Shown piece by piece: positions 45,387 through 55,666 of a stretch of DNA of 64,000 bases. Numbering within the stretch: the stretch's first letter is position 1; each line of letters begins with the position of its first letter. The translations under genes were made by a program, and so were the position numbers. The notes under the pieces were generated by a model. The model was not told where the DNA came from and made no database searches. It was given only the letters and a program-made list of their open reading frames with translations. This stretch comes from a gamma proteobacterium HIMB55. GTDB lineage: Bacteria > Pseudomonadota > Gammaproteobacteria > Pseudomonadales > Halieaceae. The stretch covers positions 1,508,035 through 1,572,034 of the forward strand of contig AGIF02000001.1 in assembly GCA_000227505.4 (NCBI GenBank), in the 5' to 3' direction.

Positions 45387-46973
45387 TCATCCAAACTGGT
45401 TCATGGTGTTGTCTACACCGCCCGCTTTAAGGGCTGCGTCACCTGAGAAGTATTCCTTGTGGTCGTCACCCATATCGGAACCAGCCATATTCTGGTGCTT
45501 AACGCAGGCGATGCCTTGACGAATCTCCTTGCGTTGAACGCCCGCAACATAACCGAGCATGCCTGCTTCACCGAAGTACTCTTTCGCCAGGTTGTCAGTA
45601 GACAAGGCAGCAGTGTGGTAAGTCGGAAGCGTGATGAGGTGATGGAAAATGCCTGCCTCACGCGCAGCATCTGCTTGGAACGACTGGATTCTACGATCAG
45701 CTTCAATCGCCAGTTCAGTCTCATCGTAGTCAGCAGACATCAAACCATCGCGAGCATAGCTTGAGAGATCCCGTCCCTCTTCTGCCCACGAGTCGAATAC
45801 CTGCTGGCGGAAATTGAGCGTCCAGTTGAACGAGGGGCTGTTGTTGTAAACCAGCTTCGCGTTGGGCACCTGCTCGCGGATACGGTTAACCATACCGGCA
45901 ATCTGACCAACGTGTGGCTTCTCAGTTTCGATCCAGAGAAGGTCAGCACCGTTCTGCAGAGAGGTCACGCAATCGAGTACTACACGGTCCTCACCGGTAT
46001 TAGGCTTGAATCGGAACAGACCTGACGCAAGACGCTTAGGGCGTAGGAGCTGACCATTCGCCTTCACGACAACATCGCCGTTTGCCAAATCATCAGCACT
46101 TTGAACAACGTCGCCATCGAGGAAGCTATTGTATTGATCACCGAGGTCGCCTGGCTCGTTGGTAACAGCGATCTGCTTGGTGAGACCCGCTCCCAGTGAA
46201 TCGGTGCGCGCAACGATAATACCGTTCTCTACTCCGAGCTCGATGAATGCGTAACGCACGGCACGAATCTTCGCCAGGAAGTCCGCATGAGGAACCGTTA
46301 CCTTGCCGTCCTGGTGACCACACTGCTTCTCATCAGACACCTGGTTCTCGATCTGAATCGCGCAAGCGCCCGCTTCGATCATTTTCTTGGCTAGAAGATA
46401 CGTCGCCTCTTCGTTACCAAAGCCTGCGTCGATATCCGCAATGATCGGTACAACGTGTGTTTGGAAGTTATCTATCTGGTTGAGGATCGCACGCTCTTGA
46501 ACTTCGTTATTTGATGCACGGGCTGCGTCCAGTTCACGGAACAATCCACCCATCTCACGAGCGTCAGCCTGGCGCAAGAAGGTGTATAGCTCTTCGATCA
46601 AGGCTGGTACGGAGGTCTTTTCATGCATCGACTGATCGGGAAGTGGACCGAACTCAGAACGGAGCGCTGCAATCATCCAGCCCGAGAGATACAAGTAACG
46701 GCGGTTCGTGTCACCGAAATGCTTCTTGATCGCAATCATCTTCTGTTGGCCGATAAAACCGTGCCAGCAACCGAGCGACTGTGTGTACTGCGAGGTGTCT
46801 TGCTCGTAGTTGTCGATATCACGACGCATGATGTCGGCGGTATATTTCGCGACATCCAAACCTGTCTTAAATTGATTTTGAAGACGCATACGCACTGCGT
46901 GTTCCGCGTTAACGCCGTTCGCAGCTGTTCCGATACCGGCTAGTTTTTCCACTTGCTCGAGATAATGACTCAT
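45387..46973 (-). CDS. aceA: Isocitrate lyase (long form)
   Basis: The enzyme of 528 residues splits isocitrate into succinate and glyoxylate, the first step of the glyoxylate bypass used during growth on acetate or fatty acids. The length and sequence match the Pseudomonas/Acinetobacter-type long form rather than the 434-residue E. coli form. The catalytic loop is DEKQCGHQDGKVTVPH near residue 215, with DIDAGFGNEEATYLLAKKM upstream and VYNNSPSFNW downstream. The fadD and MaoC genes elsewhere in the window fit growth on fatty acids. The gene has its own terminator. Confidence 0.95.
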   Translation of the reverse strand: MSHYLEQVEKLAGIGTAANGVNAEHAVRMRLQNQFKTGLDVAKYTADIMRRDIDNYEQDTSQYTQSLGCWHGFIGQQKMIAIKKHFGDTNRRYLYLSGWMIAALRSEFGPLPDQSMHEKTSVPALIEELYTFLRQADAREMGGLFRELDAARASNNEVQERAILNQIDNFQTHVVPIIADIDAGFGNEEATYLLAKKMIEAGACAIQIENQVSDEKQCGHQDGKVTVPHADFLAKIRAVRYAFIELGVENGIIVARTDSLGAGLTKQIAVTNEPGDLGDQYNSFLDGDVVQSADDLANGDVVVKANGQLLRPKRLASGLFRFKPNTGEDRVVLDCVTSLQNGADLLWIETEKPHVGQIAGMVNRIREQVPNAKLVYNNSPSFNWTLNFRQQVFDSWAEEGRDLSSYARDGLMSADYDETELAIEADRRIQSFQADAAREAGIFHHLITLPTYHTAALSTDNLAKEYFGEAGMLGYVAGVQRKEIRQGIACVKHQNMAGSDMGDDHKEYFSGDAALKAGGVDNTMNQFG

Positions 46974-47104
46974 AGTGCACCCCCGTTATTCACGGATTCG
47001 TTTTTGATGTGCGAACTATGATCTACGACGCTTTATTTTTGAAATAAATGAGCTATATCTCTTTCATCAACAATATGAATATATGGTCGATTGCTGTCGT
47101 GAGC

Positions 47105-48526
47105 TTATGCCTGCGTTTTTTTGTTCTTGCGCTTTTTCTCAGACTTTTTGATATGAGACACCATTCGACGGCGGCGTTGGACCTGCCGCTCGGTGAGCTT
47201 GTTGCGACGTCCGGCATAGGGATTGTCTCCAGTACGCAGCTCGATGCGTATTGGCGTTCCCGATAGATCCAACTCGCGACGAAAGCTGTTCTCGAGATAG
47301 CGCACGTAGCTTTGTGGAAGGTTTTCAGTCGAATTCCCGTGTATCACGATGCGCGGCGGGTTATGGCCACCCATATGCGCATAGCGCAGCTTGACACGCC
47401 TACCGCTGACCATGGGCGGTGGATGACTCGCAATGATGTCTTCCAACAATTTGGTCAAACGTGGCGTGGTCAGTTTTCGGGTCGCCGATTCGTAGGCGCC
47501 ATGAATCGATTCGTAGAGGTGGCCAACGCCCGTACCATGGAGCGCAGAAATAAAATGAATATCCGCATAATCAACAAACAGCAATCGGCGTTGTAGCTCG
47601 ACCTTTACGCGCTCACGCTCGTCGGCATCCATGCCATCCCATTTATTGAGAGCAACCACGAGTCCCCGCCCGGCCTCGATGCACTGCCCTAGAAGATGCA
47701 AATCTTGCTCAACCACACCCTCGCGCGCGTCCATAAGTAGGATCACGACGTTTGCCTGGTCGATCGCTTTCAGTGTTTTGACGATAGAGAACTTTTCGAC
47801 CGTCTCTTTTACGTTCTTGCGGCGCCGAACACCAGCCGTATCAATTAACGTGTAAGCATGACCATGGCGCTCGAACTCAATAAAGACACTGTCTCGTGTT
47901 GTGCCTGGTTGATCGAATACAACCACGCGCTCTTCGCCGAGTAAGCGATTCACCAATGTTGATTTGCCGACGTTGGGTCGACCGACGATGGCCACACGGA
48001 TGCCGCTATCGAGTTCGATAGGTGGCTGCGACTCGCTGTCGAAAGGCTCGAGCACCTCAGTAATCATGGAGCGGACACCACGATTGTGCGTTGCCGCTAT
48101 CGTATGCAGGGCACCGATACCCAAGCTGTGAAAATCACTTGCGGCGACGTCTTCGCCGACACCGTCGATTTTGTTGACGACGAGTTCAAACGGTTTGTTG
48201 CGTTCGCGCAGCAAACGAACCAAGGTCTGATCACCCACCTGCAGTCCGGCACGACCATCAACCATGAGCAGTACAACATCCGCCTCGTCGATGGCGGCAA
48301 GCGACTGTGCTGCCATCGCTGCATCGATGCCTTGCTCCTCGCCCGTGATGCCACCCGTATCGATGACCATGAAGCGCTGCTCACCCAGCTTACCCTCGCC
48401 GTACTTTCGATCGCGGGTGAGGCCTGAGTAGTCGGCAACAAGAGCGTCACGCGTCTTCGTCAGCTGATTAAACAGCGTTGACTTCCCGACATTGGGTCGT
48501 CCAACCAGGGCGATGACAGGTATCAT
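47105..48526 (-). CDS. der: Ribosome assembly GTPase Der (EngA)
   Basis: The protein of 473 residues has two tandem GTPase domains and a C-terminal KH-like domain, the plan unique to Der. P-loops [14 protein letters not shown] (near residue 8) and [14 protein letters not shown] (near 185) are followed by DTGG and DTAG switch II motifs and NKID and NKWD specificity motifs. It acts in 50S subunit maturation. The tail is strongly basic ([14 protein letters not shown]). The start at ATG 48524-48526 is chosen because the first P-loop follows directly; it lies four bases after bamB. Confidence 0.96.
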   Translation of the reverse strand: MIPVIALVGRPNVGKSTLFNQLTKTRDALVADYSGLTRDRKYGEGKLGEQRFMVIDTGGITGEEQGIDAAMAAQSLAAIDEADVVLLMVDGRAGLQVGDQTLVRLLRERNKPFELVVNKIDGVGEDVAASDFHSLGIGALHTIAATHNRGVRSMITEVLEPFDSESQPPIELDSGIRVAIVGRPNVGKSTLVNRLLGEERVVVFDQPGTTRDSVFIEFERHGHAYTLIDTAGVRRRKNVKETVEKFSIVKTLKAIDQANVVILLMDAREGVVEQDLHLLGQCIEAGRGLVVALNKWDGMDADERERVKVELQRRLLFVDYADIHFISALHGTGVGHLYESIHGAYESATRKLTTPRLTKLLEDIIASHPPPMVSGRRVKLRYAHMGGHNPPRIVIHGNSTENLPQSYVRYLENSFRRELDLSGTPIRIELRTGDNPYAGRRNKLTERQVQRRRRMVSHIKKSEKKRKNKKTQA

Positions 48527-48530
48527 TCGA

Positions 48531-49712
48531 TTAGTCCGCTGATTCCAGCTCAAATGCGGACAGCTTACCCTCATCATCCAAAATGAATAGGCGTCCATTC
48601 GCTGAAATCATGTCAGCACGAGCGGGCCCACCCGCGACCTTCGAGCGTCCAACGATCAGACCATCGACTTGTGAGAGCAGGTGCAAGTAACCCTCCAAAT
48701 CCACGGTAGCAACATAACTGTTTATAGGCGTGGGGCGAGAGAGTTCACGATAGCCAAGCTCGATATTCTGCCAACGGGCACCCTGTCCATTTCTAAGAAA
48801 TGCGCTGACCGTGCCGTCGACGTCTGCGACGTACACATTACCGAAGCCAACCGATGTCCCGGTGACCGAGGAAACATTTTGCTGCCAGATCTTTCGACCC
48901 GTTCGGAGGTCGAGTGCGGCAACACGGCCTTGATAACTGGAAACAAACAGCTCGATGCCTTGAATTGTCATCACACCGTCGATATCCACAATGCGATCGA
49001 TTTCAGAGCCACCTTGCGGTATGCCTATTCGAGATTCCCAGGAGGTATTGCCCGAGTCAACGTCGACCGCCACTACCTTACCGTCAGCGAACCCTGCAAT
49101 AGCGTTGTCACCGATGAGCAATGGTGTGGATGTACCGCGAATAGTGAGGACAGGAACGTCGCTCGTATAGGTCCAGGTGGGCTCTTCAGCACCGGTCTGA
49201 AAGCCAAGCAACTTTCCATCATAAGTTTGAACGATAACCCAATCATCGGAGACCGCTGGTGGCGCCAAGACCTCACCTGACACGGGCGCTTCCCATACGA
49301 CTGAGCCGTCGTCTGCGGACAGCTGCATGATTGAGCCATCGGCACCGCCGAGATACAAACTGCCCTCGTGGTATCCAACGCCACCCGAAATAGGCCTCTC
49401 TAGCGAGACATCCCAACGCTTGTCGCCATCGTTGGCGTCGATCGCAGCAACCTCACCCTCGCTAGACGCCACATAGATAACGCCGTCTTCCAATACAGGC
49501 GTGATTTTGAAGAAGCCATCACCTTGACCGTCGCCGATGGACGTAGACCATCGCTTTTTGACCTCAACCGTCGCATCGATGCGCTCTAGCTCTACAGGCG
49601 CAGTCAGGTCCTCACCCTCAGAAGAGAACCAATCCTGTACCGTGCTGAACGTGCTACAACCCGTCGTCGTAGCCGACAGCGCGGTAATTAAAAAGAGCCG
49701 CGATAATCTCAT
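48531..49712 (-). CDS. bamB: Outer-membrane assembly lipoprotein BamB
   Basis: The protein of 393 residues is the eight-bladed beta-propeller lipoprotein of the BAM complex, which inserts beta-barrel proteins into the outer membrane. The signal ends at a lipobox TTGC (Cys19). Propeller repeats recur as [39 protein letters not shown] and [13 protein letters not shown]. The start overlaps the yfgM stop by four bases (ATGA). Its place between yfgM and der is conserved in gammaproteobacteria. Confidence 0.95.
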   Translation of the reverse strand: MRLSRLFLITALSATTTGCSTFSTVQDWFSSEGEDLTAPVELERIDATVEVKKRWSTSIGDGQGDGFFKITPVLEDGVIYVASSEGEVAAIDANDGDKRWDVSLERPISGGVGYHEGSLYLGGADGSIMQLSADDGSVVWEAPVSGEVLAPPAVSDDWVIVQTYDGKLLGFQTGAEEPTWTYTSDVPVLTIRGTSTPLLIGDNAIAGFADGKVVAVDVDSGNTSWESRIGIPQGGSEIDRIVDIDGVMTIQGIELFVSSYQGRVAALDLRTGRKIWQQNVSSVTGTSVGFGNVYVADVDGTVSAFLRNGQGARWQNIELGYRELSRPTPINSYVATVDLEGYLHLLSQVDGLIVGRSKVAGGPARADMISANGRLFILDDEGKLSAFELESAD

Positions 49713-50377
49713 TGAGACATATCCTCAGAGCCAGCCTGCTCGCCGCGAAGCGACAGTCCAGTCACCTTCAAATCGATAAGACCTGACTGGCCACCCAGCG
49801 CCAGTGAGGCCGTCTGGGCCGTCTGATACGCCTCGAGTGCGGCCGCTTCTCTTCCAGCAGCAAGGTGTATATCGCCCAATACCTGTGCGTAGCTCACGGG
49901 AAATGAATCGCTACCAAGCTCAAGAATGGCAATCGCCTCGTCTTCTTGCCCTAGAACGGCCTTTACCTTCGCAAGTCTAAGTTGCGCTAGCTGACCCAAC
50001 GTAGAGTCAAGCTCGACACCTGCCATTACCTTCTCAAGCTCAGCTTTGGCGAGCTCAAACTCCCCCTCCTCAGCTGCCGCTGCCGCGGTTTGAAGCGCGG
50101 CAAACTCAGCGAATGCGACCGAGCCGTTATCGTCACGAATCGACTGCGCGATAGCCGCAAGCTGGTCTGCAGGTACACCTGCGTCGCGCTCAATTAAAAT
50201 AGCATCGTAAGCATCGGCCGCAGCGATTGCATTTTCAGCCGTGTAATCCTGATACTGCGACCATCCGAATGAGCCGCCGAGCGCCAATACAACAGCACCC
50301 ATGATGGAGACTCTATTCTCCTGCCACCACTGCTTAATTGCGTCTAATTGCTCTTCTTCCTGAAGATGATCTGCCAC
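49709..50377 (-). CDS. yfgM: YfgM-like periplasmic chaperone-network protein (SecYEG partner)
   Basis: The protein of 222 residues has a cytoplasmic N-terminus (EEEQLDAIKQWWQENR), one membrane helix (VSIMGAVVLALGGSFGWSQY) and a periplasmic tetratricopeptide-like domain rich in Ala/Glu. In E. coli YfgM binds the SecYEG translocon together with PpiD and passes exported proteins to periplasmic chaperones. It lies between hisS and bamB, its conserved place, and overlaps bamB by four bases. Confidence 0.93.
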   Translation of the reverse strand: MADHLQEEEQLDAIKQWWQENRVSIMGAVVLALGGSFGWSQYQDYTAENAIAAADAYDAILIERDAGVPADQLAAIAQSIRDDNGSVAFAEFAALQTAAAAAEEGEFELAKAELEKVMAGVELDSTLGQLAQLRLAKVKAVLGQEDEAIAILELGSDSFPVSYAQVLGDIHLAAGREAAALEAYQTAQTASLALGGQSGLIDLKVTGLSLRGEQAGSEDMSQ

Positions 50378-50380
50378 ACC

Positions 50381-51667
50381 TTACTCCTCAACATCCTGCG
50401 CCCGCGCTTCGAGCTGGGCCAAAAACTGATTTAATCCTTCTCGGTCAACTGTCATTTGCTCGTCCTGAGATCTGAGTGGCTTCAAGGTAACTGTTCCTTG
50501 CGCTACTTCCTCAGAACCAAAGACCATCGCCCATGACGCACCACTCTTGTCAGCTCGCTTGAACTGACTTTTAAAACTACCACCGCCCAAGTGTTGGACA
50601 ACACCGAGCGCGGGAAATTCGGTGCGTATTCTATCTGCCTCGAGCATCGCTTTGCCAAGTGCATTTTCATCACTGCTGACAATGTACAAATCGGGGTCAG
50701 CTGATGCTTCGACTTCGAGTGTTTGTAACAACAGGATCAAGCGCTCCAGGCCCGCGGCAAAACCGCAGCCCGCCGTATCCCGACCGCCAAACTGACCTAC
50801 CATGCCATCGTAACGCCCGCCACCACAGACAGTTGCTTGCGCTCCGAGACGATCGGTAGTCCACTCGAAGACCGTCTTATTGTAGTAATCCAAGCCTCGC
50901 ACCAAATTTGGATTCGCTACGTAACTGACACCCGCGAGGGTGAGCAATTCACACAGTCTATCGTGGTGGGCTTGCGACTCATCATCCAAATAGCTTGTCA
51001 TGACCGGTGCGTCTGCCAACACCGCCTGCGTAGACGCGGATTTACTATCGAGAATACGCAAAGGATTCGTATCGAGACGACGCTGGCTATCCTCATCGAG
51101 CGAGTCAAAGTGGCCACGTAAGTAATCCGACAATGCTGACTTGTACTGTTGACGAGCATCGCTACTTCCAATCGTATTGAGCTCGAGCGTTAGAACGTCA
51201 TCAATACCCAACCGCTTCCACCATTGACGACACATCAACAATAACTCGGCGTCTAGATCCGGCGTAGGAATCCCAAAAGCCTCTACGCCCAATTGATGAA
51301 ATTGACGCTGGCGACCTTTTTGCGGGCGCTCGTAACGAAACATGGGACCCATGTACCAGACACGTTGCGGCGACTGGATTAAGTTGTGCTGCACCATGGC
51401 ACGAACGGTACTGGCAGTGCCTTCTGGGCGAAGCGATAGGCTGTCGTCGTTTCGGTCAGGAAATGTGTACATCTCCTTTTCGACAATATCCGTTACCTCG
51501 CCAATAGAGCGCGCAAACAAATCGGTGCTCTCAACGATAGGCGTTCGAATTTCTTGATAGCCATGAGCACCCAGCACATCACTCGCCGTCTGCTCTAGCA
51601 TCTGCCACAACGGGGTGTCGTCGGGGAGAATGTCCACCATTCCCCGAATCGCTCGGTACTGACTCAT
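50381..51667 (-). CDS. hisS: Histidyl-tRNA synthetase
   Basis: The enzyme of 428 residues is a class II synthetase charging tRNA-His. IRGMVDILPDDTPLWQ opens it; motif 2 is MGPMFRYERPQKGRQRQFHQ, the His-specific loops are RGLDYYNKTVFEW and AQATVCGGGRYDGM, and motif 3 is GCGFAAGLERL. The C-terminal anticodon domain ends it. The start at ATG 51667 lies 12 bases after ispG. Confidence 0.97.
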   Translation of the reverse strand: MSQYRAIRGMVDILPDDTPLWQMLEQTASDVLGAHGYQEIRTPIVESTDLFARSIGEVTDIVEKEMYTFPDRNDDSLSLRPEGTASTVRAMVQHNLIQSPQRVWYMGPMFRYERPQKGRQRQFHQLGVEAFGIPTPDLDAELLLMCRQWWKRLGIDDVLTLELNTIGSSDARQQYKSALSDYLRGHFDSLDEDSQRRLDTNPLRILDSKSASTQAVLADAPVMTSYLDDESQAHHDRLCELLTLAGVSYVANPNLVRGLDYYNKTVFEWTTDRLGAQATVCGGGRYDGMVGQFGGRDTAGCGFAAGLERLILLLQTLEVEASADPDLYIVSSDENALGKAMLEADRIRTEFPALGVVQHLGGGSFKSQFKRADKSGASWAMVFGSEEVAQGTVTLKPLRSQDEQMTVDREGLNQFLAQLEARAQDVEE

Positions 51668-51679
51668 TAACGTTTTGTC

Positions 51680-52807
51680 CTAGTGACTACTGGAGATAAT
51701 CTCCGCTTCCTCGCGGGCGCGCTGCGCTTCCAGATTCTCAGCACGCTTCCTAATAGTAGCCTCCAAGTGATCAACAAAGTTGTTGTTGCTCACCTTATGA
51801 TCAGGCTCACCATCCAGGTAGATCAAATTATTTGGTGTAGCGCCGGTCATACCAACGTCGGCTTCTCTCGCCTCACCCGGCCCATTAACAATGCACCCAA
51901 TAACGGCGACATCCATTGGGGTGCGGATATCCTCAAGCCGTCGCTCGAGTTCGTTCATTGTACCGATGACATCGAAGTTTTGTCGCGAGCAACTGGGGCA
52001 AGCAATAAAATTAATACCGTTTGCGCGCAATTTAAGGCTCTTTAGAATTTCAAAACCGACCTTTACCTCTTCTACCGGGTCGGCGGCCAACGACACGCGC
52101 ATGGTATCGCCAATGCCTTCCATGAGCAGCATGCCCAGCCCAACGGCAGACTTTACTGTTCCGCCTCGTAACGCACCCGCCTCCGTGATTCCCAAGTGCA
52201 AGGGTTGCTCGATCTGCGCTGCAAGCCCACGATAGGCAGCGACCGCCATGAACACCTCTGACGCCTTCACACTCACTTTAAAATCAGGGAAGTTGTGTCG
52301 ATCCAAGATATCAACGTTCTTCATCGCTGACTCAATCAACGCCTCGGAAGTCGGCTCTGGGTATTTGCGCATTAATTCTTTACCCAAAGAACCTGCGTTT
52401 ACGCCAATCCGGATAGGAATGCCCTTGTCTTTGCACGCCGCTATGACTTCACGAACCTTTTGCTCTTTACCAATATTGCCAGGATTGATTCGGAGACAGT
52501 CAACACCGTAGTCAGCCACCTTCAAGGCAATTTTGTGGTCGAAGTGGATATCGGCTACGAGTGGTACGGGCGATGCTTTTCGAATTTCTTTGAACGCCTC
52601 TGCAGCATCCATACTGGGAACAGAGACACGGACAATATCAGCACCCGCCTCTGCAATCGCATTGATCTGACCAACCGTAGCCTGAACATCGCAGGTCTCA
52701 GTGTTCGTCATACTTTGAACGCTTATGGGTGCGTCTCCACCCACAGGCACGTTGCCAACCATAATCTGACGACTTTTACGGCGCTTGATGGGCGAAGCCT
52801 GACTCAT
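51680..52807 (-). CDS. ispG: 4-hydroxy-3-methylbut-2-enyl diphosphate synthase IspG
   Basis: The enzyme of 375 residues makes HMBPP in the MEP isoprenoid pathway and holds a [4Fe-4S] cluster. The N-terminal TIM barrel starts with [17 protein letters not shown]. The C-terminal [12 protein letters not shown] and [16 protein letters not shown] supply the Cys and Glu cluster ligands. The cluster need fits the nearby isc operon. It lies between pilF and hisS; the rodZ gene often found here is missing. Confidence 0.97.
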   Translation of the reverse strand: MSQASPIKRRKSRQIMVGNVPVGGDAPISVQSMTNTETCDVQATVGQINAIAEAGADIVRVSVPSMDAAEAFKEIRKASPVPLVADIHFDHKIALKVADYGVDCLRINPGNIGKEQKVREVIAACKDKGIPIRIGVNAGSLGKELMRKYPEPTSEALIESAMKNVDILDRHNFPDFKVSVKASEVFMAVAAYRGLAAQIEQPLHLGITEAGALRGGTVKSAVGLGMLLMEGIGDTMRVSLAADPVEEVKVGFEILKSLKLRANGINFIACPSCSRQNFDVIGTMNELERRLEDIRTPMDVAVIGCIVNGPGEAREADVGMTGATPNNLIYLDGEPDHKVSNNNFVDHLEATIRKRAENLEAQRAREEAEIISSSH

Positions 52808-52836
52808 GGAGAGTTCCCCTAAATATTTTTATCGTA

Positions 52837-53598
52837 TTATCGCTGCTCCAACTGCGCAGCTTTCCACACCTTGAAAATAGGCGCCTCAGCGTGGAGATTT
52901 CTCAGCGCCAGCAAGTTGCTGGCTTCTAAATCCGCGTCGCCTAATAGGCGCGCAATCTCGACACCAAGGATCAGCGCTCTCGCGCTTTGGACGCGAGTAC
53001 TCTGCCGGTAACTCCCATAATACCCACTCGCGGCCTCGACATCACCCTCGGTAAGCGAAATCTGCGTTAATTCGAGCAGTGCTGTGGGATTTCCTGAATC
53101 CATGAACAAGCTTCGTGTAAAAGCTTGACGAGCCCCATTGGTATCATTGAGCTGTAACAAAGCCAGGCCTAGGTTTACGAATGCACGGGGTCGTCCGCTG
53201 TAGAGCGTGTCCGCGGTTACCTGCCGAAACTCACCTGCTGACTCTTCGTAGCGCCCCTGAGAGAAGAGAAATGCGGCGTAATTGTTGCGAGCTCTCGCGC
53301 CAGCACCCAAATCGAGGGCGCGGGTGAAGTTGGCCTCAGCAAGCTCAAATTCCCCTGTGCTTTGAAATACGAGTGCAAACGCCTCTAAGACCTCGGGGTT
53401 ATTGTCATCGATGCTCGCGGCAAGTTCTAAGTTACGCTTAGCGTTATCCCAATCGCCCGCACCAATGTACTGACGCGCTAGGGCTACACGCTGAGAAATG
53501 GCTTGTTTTGGATCAACAACAACCGGTTCAGGCCCTTGAGTTTCAGTGACACAACCCGCAATCGCTGCGAGTAAGAAAACGATCAGTAGGTTTCTCAT
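52837..53598 (-). CDS. pilF: Type IV pilus biogenesis/stability lipoprotein PilF
   Basis: The product of 253 residues has a lipoprotein signal (IVFLLAAIAGC) followed by tandem tetratricopeptide repeats across residues 35-230. PilF (PilW) helps the pilus secretin assemble in the outer membrane. The conserved place between rlmN and ispG supports this. The ATG at 53598 is preferred over a GTG four codons upstream, because GAGGGG then lies at a proper distance. No other pilus genes are in the window. Confidence 0.9.
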   Translation of the reverse strand: MRNLLIVFLLAAIAGCVTETQGPEPVVVDPKQAISQRVALARQYIGAGDWDNAKRNLELAASIDDNNPEVLEAFALVFQSTGEFELAEANFTRALDLGAGARARNNYAAFLFSQGRYEESAGEFRQVTADTLYSGRPRAFVNLGLALLQLNDTNGARQAFTRSLFMDSGNPTALLELTQISLTEGDVEAASGYYGSYRQSTRVQSARALILGVEIARLLGDADLEASNLLALRNLHAEAPIFKVWKAAQLEQR

Positions 53599-53626
53599 TA
53601 GGAGTGCCACCCCTCTTGTTATCTGG

Positions 53627-54763
53627 CTACTCTATTTCTTCGTATTGTGCACGATAACGCGCTGAACGCTTCGTCCTATCGTTCACATCACCCACAAGCT
53701 GCCCACAGGCAGCGTCGATGTCGTCACCGCGGGTTGTTCGTACTGTGACGATGAAACCCGCTTCCATCAAGACCTTCCAAAAACGTGAAACCGCATTTCC
53801 GCTGGGACGTTCAAATCCGGAGTTTGGGAAATCGTTGAACGGTATGAGATTGATCTTACACGGATAGTCTTTCAGTAGCGCCGCCAACTCGTGGGCATGC
53901 TCTACCTGATCGTTAACGCCGGCAAGCAGTGTGTACTCGATAGTCACAACACGCTTTCGGTCGGTCTGCGCGTCTATATAAGCACGTGCCGAATCGAGCA
54001 GCTTTGCAATAGGATATCGTCGATTGATGGGTACGATTTTGTTTCGAATCGCGTCATTTGGCGCGTGCAGTGACACAGCAAGGCTGACATCGGAAAGCTC
54101 CGCGAGTCGATCCAAGGCAGGAACAACACCCGACGTCGATAAGGTGACTTTGCGCTTTGACAAACCATAGGCAAGGTCATCACACATGAGGTCCATGGAA
54201 CTAACAACATTATCGAAATTGAGCAGGGGCTCACCCATGCCCATCATCACAACATTCGTAACAACACGACCTTTGCCTGCCTGCCAACCGTCGTAGGAAT
54301 TTATAGCCAACCAAACCTGACCAATGATCTCAGCGGCGGTCAAATCGCGTTGAAATCCCTGCTTGCCGGTCGAGCAGAACTTGCAATCGAGGCTACAACC
54401 TACCTGAGACGAGACGCAGAGTGTTGCGCGATCACCCTCGGGAATCAGAACCGCCTCAACCAGTGCGCCGCCATCAACCTTGATGGCCCACTTACGGGTA
54501 CCATCGGCGGAATCTTGTTGGCTTTCGATTTGGGGAGGTGTGATCTCGGCACAGGACTCAAGACGATCTCTGAGGCCCTTGCCAAGATTCGTCATGGCTT
54601 GAAAGTCCCGAACGCCCTGGTGATGCATCCATTTCATCACCTGCTGGGCGCGAAACTTTTTTTCACCAATTTCGCCAAAGAAGGCTTCGAGCTGGGCACG
54701 AGTCATGCCCAGCAAGTTAACTTTGCTGGCCGGAGTGGACGTTGCGATTAACGCTTCCGGCAT
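53627..54763 (-). CDS. rlmN: Dual-specificity 23S rRNA/tRNA adenine-C2 methyltransferase RlmN
   Basis: The enzyme of 378 residues is a radical SAM protein that methylates A2503 of 23S rRNA and A37 of some tRNAs. The cluster motif CSLDCKFC lies near residue 125; [33 protein letters not shown] and the late [17 protein letters not shown] with its catalytic Cys are intact. It lies between ndk and pilF as in many gammaproteobacteria. Confidence 0.97.
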   Translation of the reverse strand: MPEALIATSTPASKVNLLGMTRAQLEAFFGEIGEKKFRAQQVMKWMHHQGVRDFQAMTNLGKGLRDRLESCAEITPPQIESQQDSADGTRKWAIKVDGGALVEAVLIPEGDRATLCVSSQVGCSLDCKFCSTGKQGFQRDLTAAEIIGQVWLAINSYDGWQAGKGRVVTNVVMMGMGEPLLNFDNVVSSMDLMCDDLAYGLSKRKVTLSTSGVVPALDRLAELSDVSLAVSLHAPNDAIRNKIVPINRRYPIAKLLDSARAYIDAQTDRKRVVTIEYTLLAGVNDQVEHAHELAALLKDYPCKINLIPFNDFPNSGFERPSGNAVSRFWKVLMEAGFIVTVRTTRGDDIDAACGQLVGDVNDRTKRSARYRAQYEEIE

Positions 54764-54775
54764 CTCAGCTCGTTA

Positions 54776-55201
54776 TTAGCGACTGCAGAGATCGCTTGCA
54801 GCAAAGAAATAGGCAATTTCGCGCGCTGCAGACGCGGGTGAGTCAGAGCCGTGGACTGCGTTCGCGTCGATCGAATTCGCAAAGTCGGCACGGATAGTGC
54901 CCGCGTCCGCTTCAGCTGGGTTGGTTGCACCCATGAGCTCACGGTTTTTAAGAATTGCGCCCTCACCTTCCAGTACCTGAACAACGACAGGACCAGAGGT
55001 CATAAAAGCGACGAGATCAGCATAAAAAGGCCGCTCTTTGTGCTCAGCGTAGAAGCCACCGGCAACGTCATCGGAGAGACGAAGCATTTTCTGTGCAACG
55101 ATCTGCAAGCCAGCAGCTTCGAAGCGTGCGTTGATCTGACCTGTAACGTTTTTTGCAACAGCATCGGGCTTGATAATTGAGAGTGTTTGTTCAACGGACA
55201 T
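54776..55201 (-). CDS. ndk: Nucleoside diphosphate kinase
   Basis: The enzyme of 141 residues balances NTP pools by moving phosphate through an active-site His, found here in [33 protein letters not shown] opens the ferredoxin-like fold. The ATG at 55199-55201 is used since GGAGATGATC precedes it and MSVEQTLSI fits the family; an in-frame ATG lies two codons upstream. Confidence 0.97.
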   Translation of the reverse strand: MSVEQTLSIIKPDAVAKNVTGQINARFEAAGLQIVAQKMLRLSDDVAGGFYAEHKERPFYADLVAFMTSGPVVVQVLEGEGAILKNRELMGATNPAEADAGTIRADFANSIDANAVHGSDSPASAAREIAYFFAASDLCSR

Positions 55202-55316
55202 GATCATCTCCTGAAGATCGAAAGAATGAGAGGGCCGCTTTTAATCGCTGGGCCGCTAGCGCGCGCGGAGTATACGGACTTTGACCCACCCTGTCATGGC
55301 ACCAAAAGTGTGCTTA

Positions 55317-55655
55317 TTAATGCTTCTCAGATGCGTGATTGATTGTGTACTTCGGGATTTCAACCACGAGAGGTTCGTCACCTACGATCGCTTGGCATGA
55401 AAGACGAGACTCAGGCTCTAGGCCCCATGCTTTATCGAGATAGTCTTCCTCCAACTCGTCAGCCTCGCTGAGCGAGTCAAACCCCTCTCTGACGATGACA
55501 TGGCAGGTTGTACAGGCACAGGACATCTCACAGGCATGTTCGATATCGATATCGTTGGATAACAACACCTCGCAAACGCTCTGTCCGCTCTCTGCCTCGA
55601 CAGCAGCACCCTCTGGGCAAAACTCATGATGGGGTAATACGATTATCTGTGGCAT
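55317..55655 (-). CDS. fdx: ISC-type [2Fe-2S] ferredoxin
   Basis: The protein of 112 residues provides electrons for iron-sulfur cluster assembly. The four cluster ligands are C42, C48 and C51 in ACEMSCACTTC plus C87 in LSCQAIV, matching the E. coli Fdx spacing exactly. It closes the isc operon, 11 bases after hscA. The iscX gene usually found next is absent; a 115-base gap to ndk follows. Confidence 0.97.
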   Translation of the reverse strand: MPQIIVLPHHEFCPEGAAVEAESGQSVCEVLLSNDIDIEHACEMSCACTTCHVIVREGFDSLSEADELEEDYLDKAWGLEPESRLSCQAIVGDEPLVVEIPKYTINHASEKH

Positions 55656-55666
55656 TAGAACTCTCT

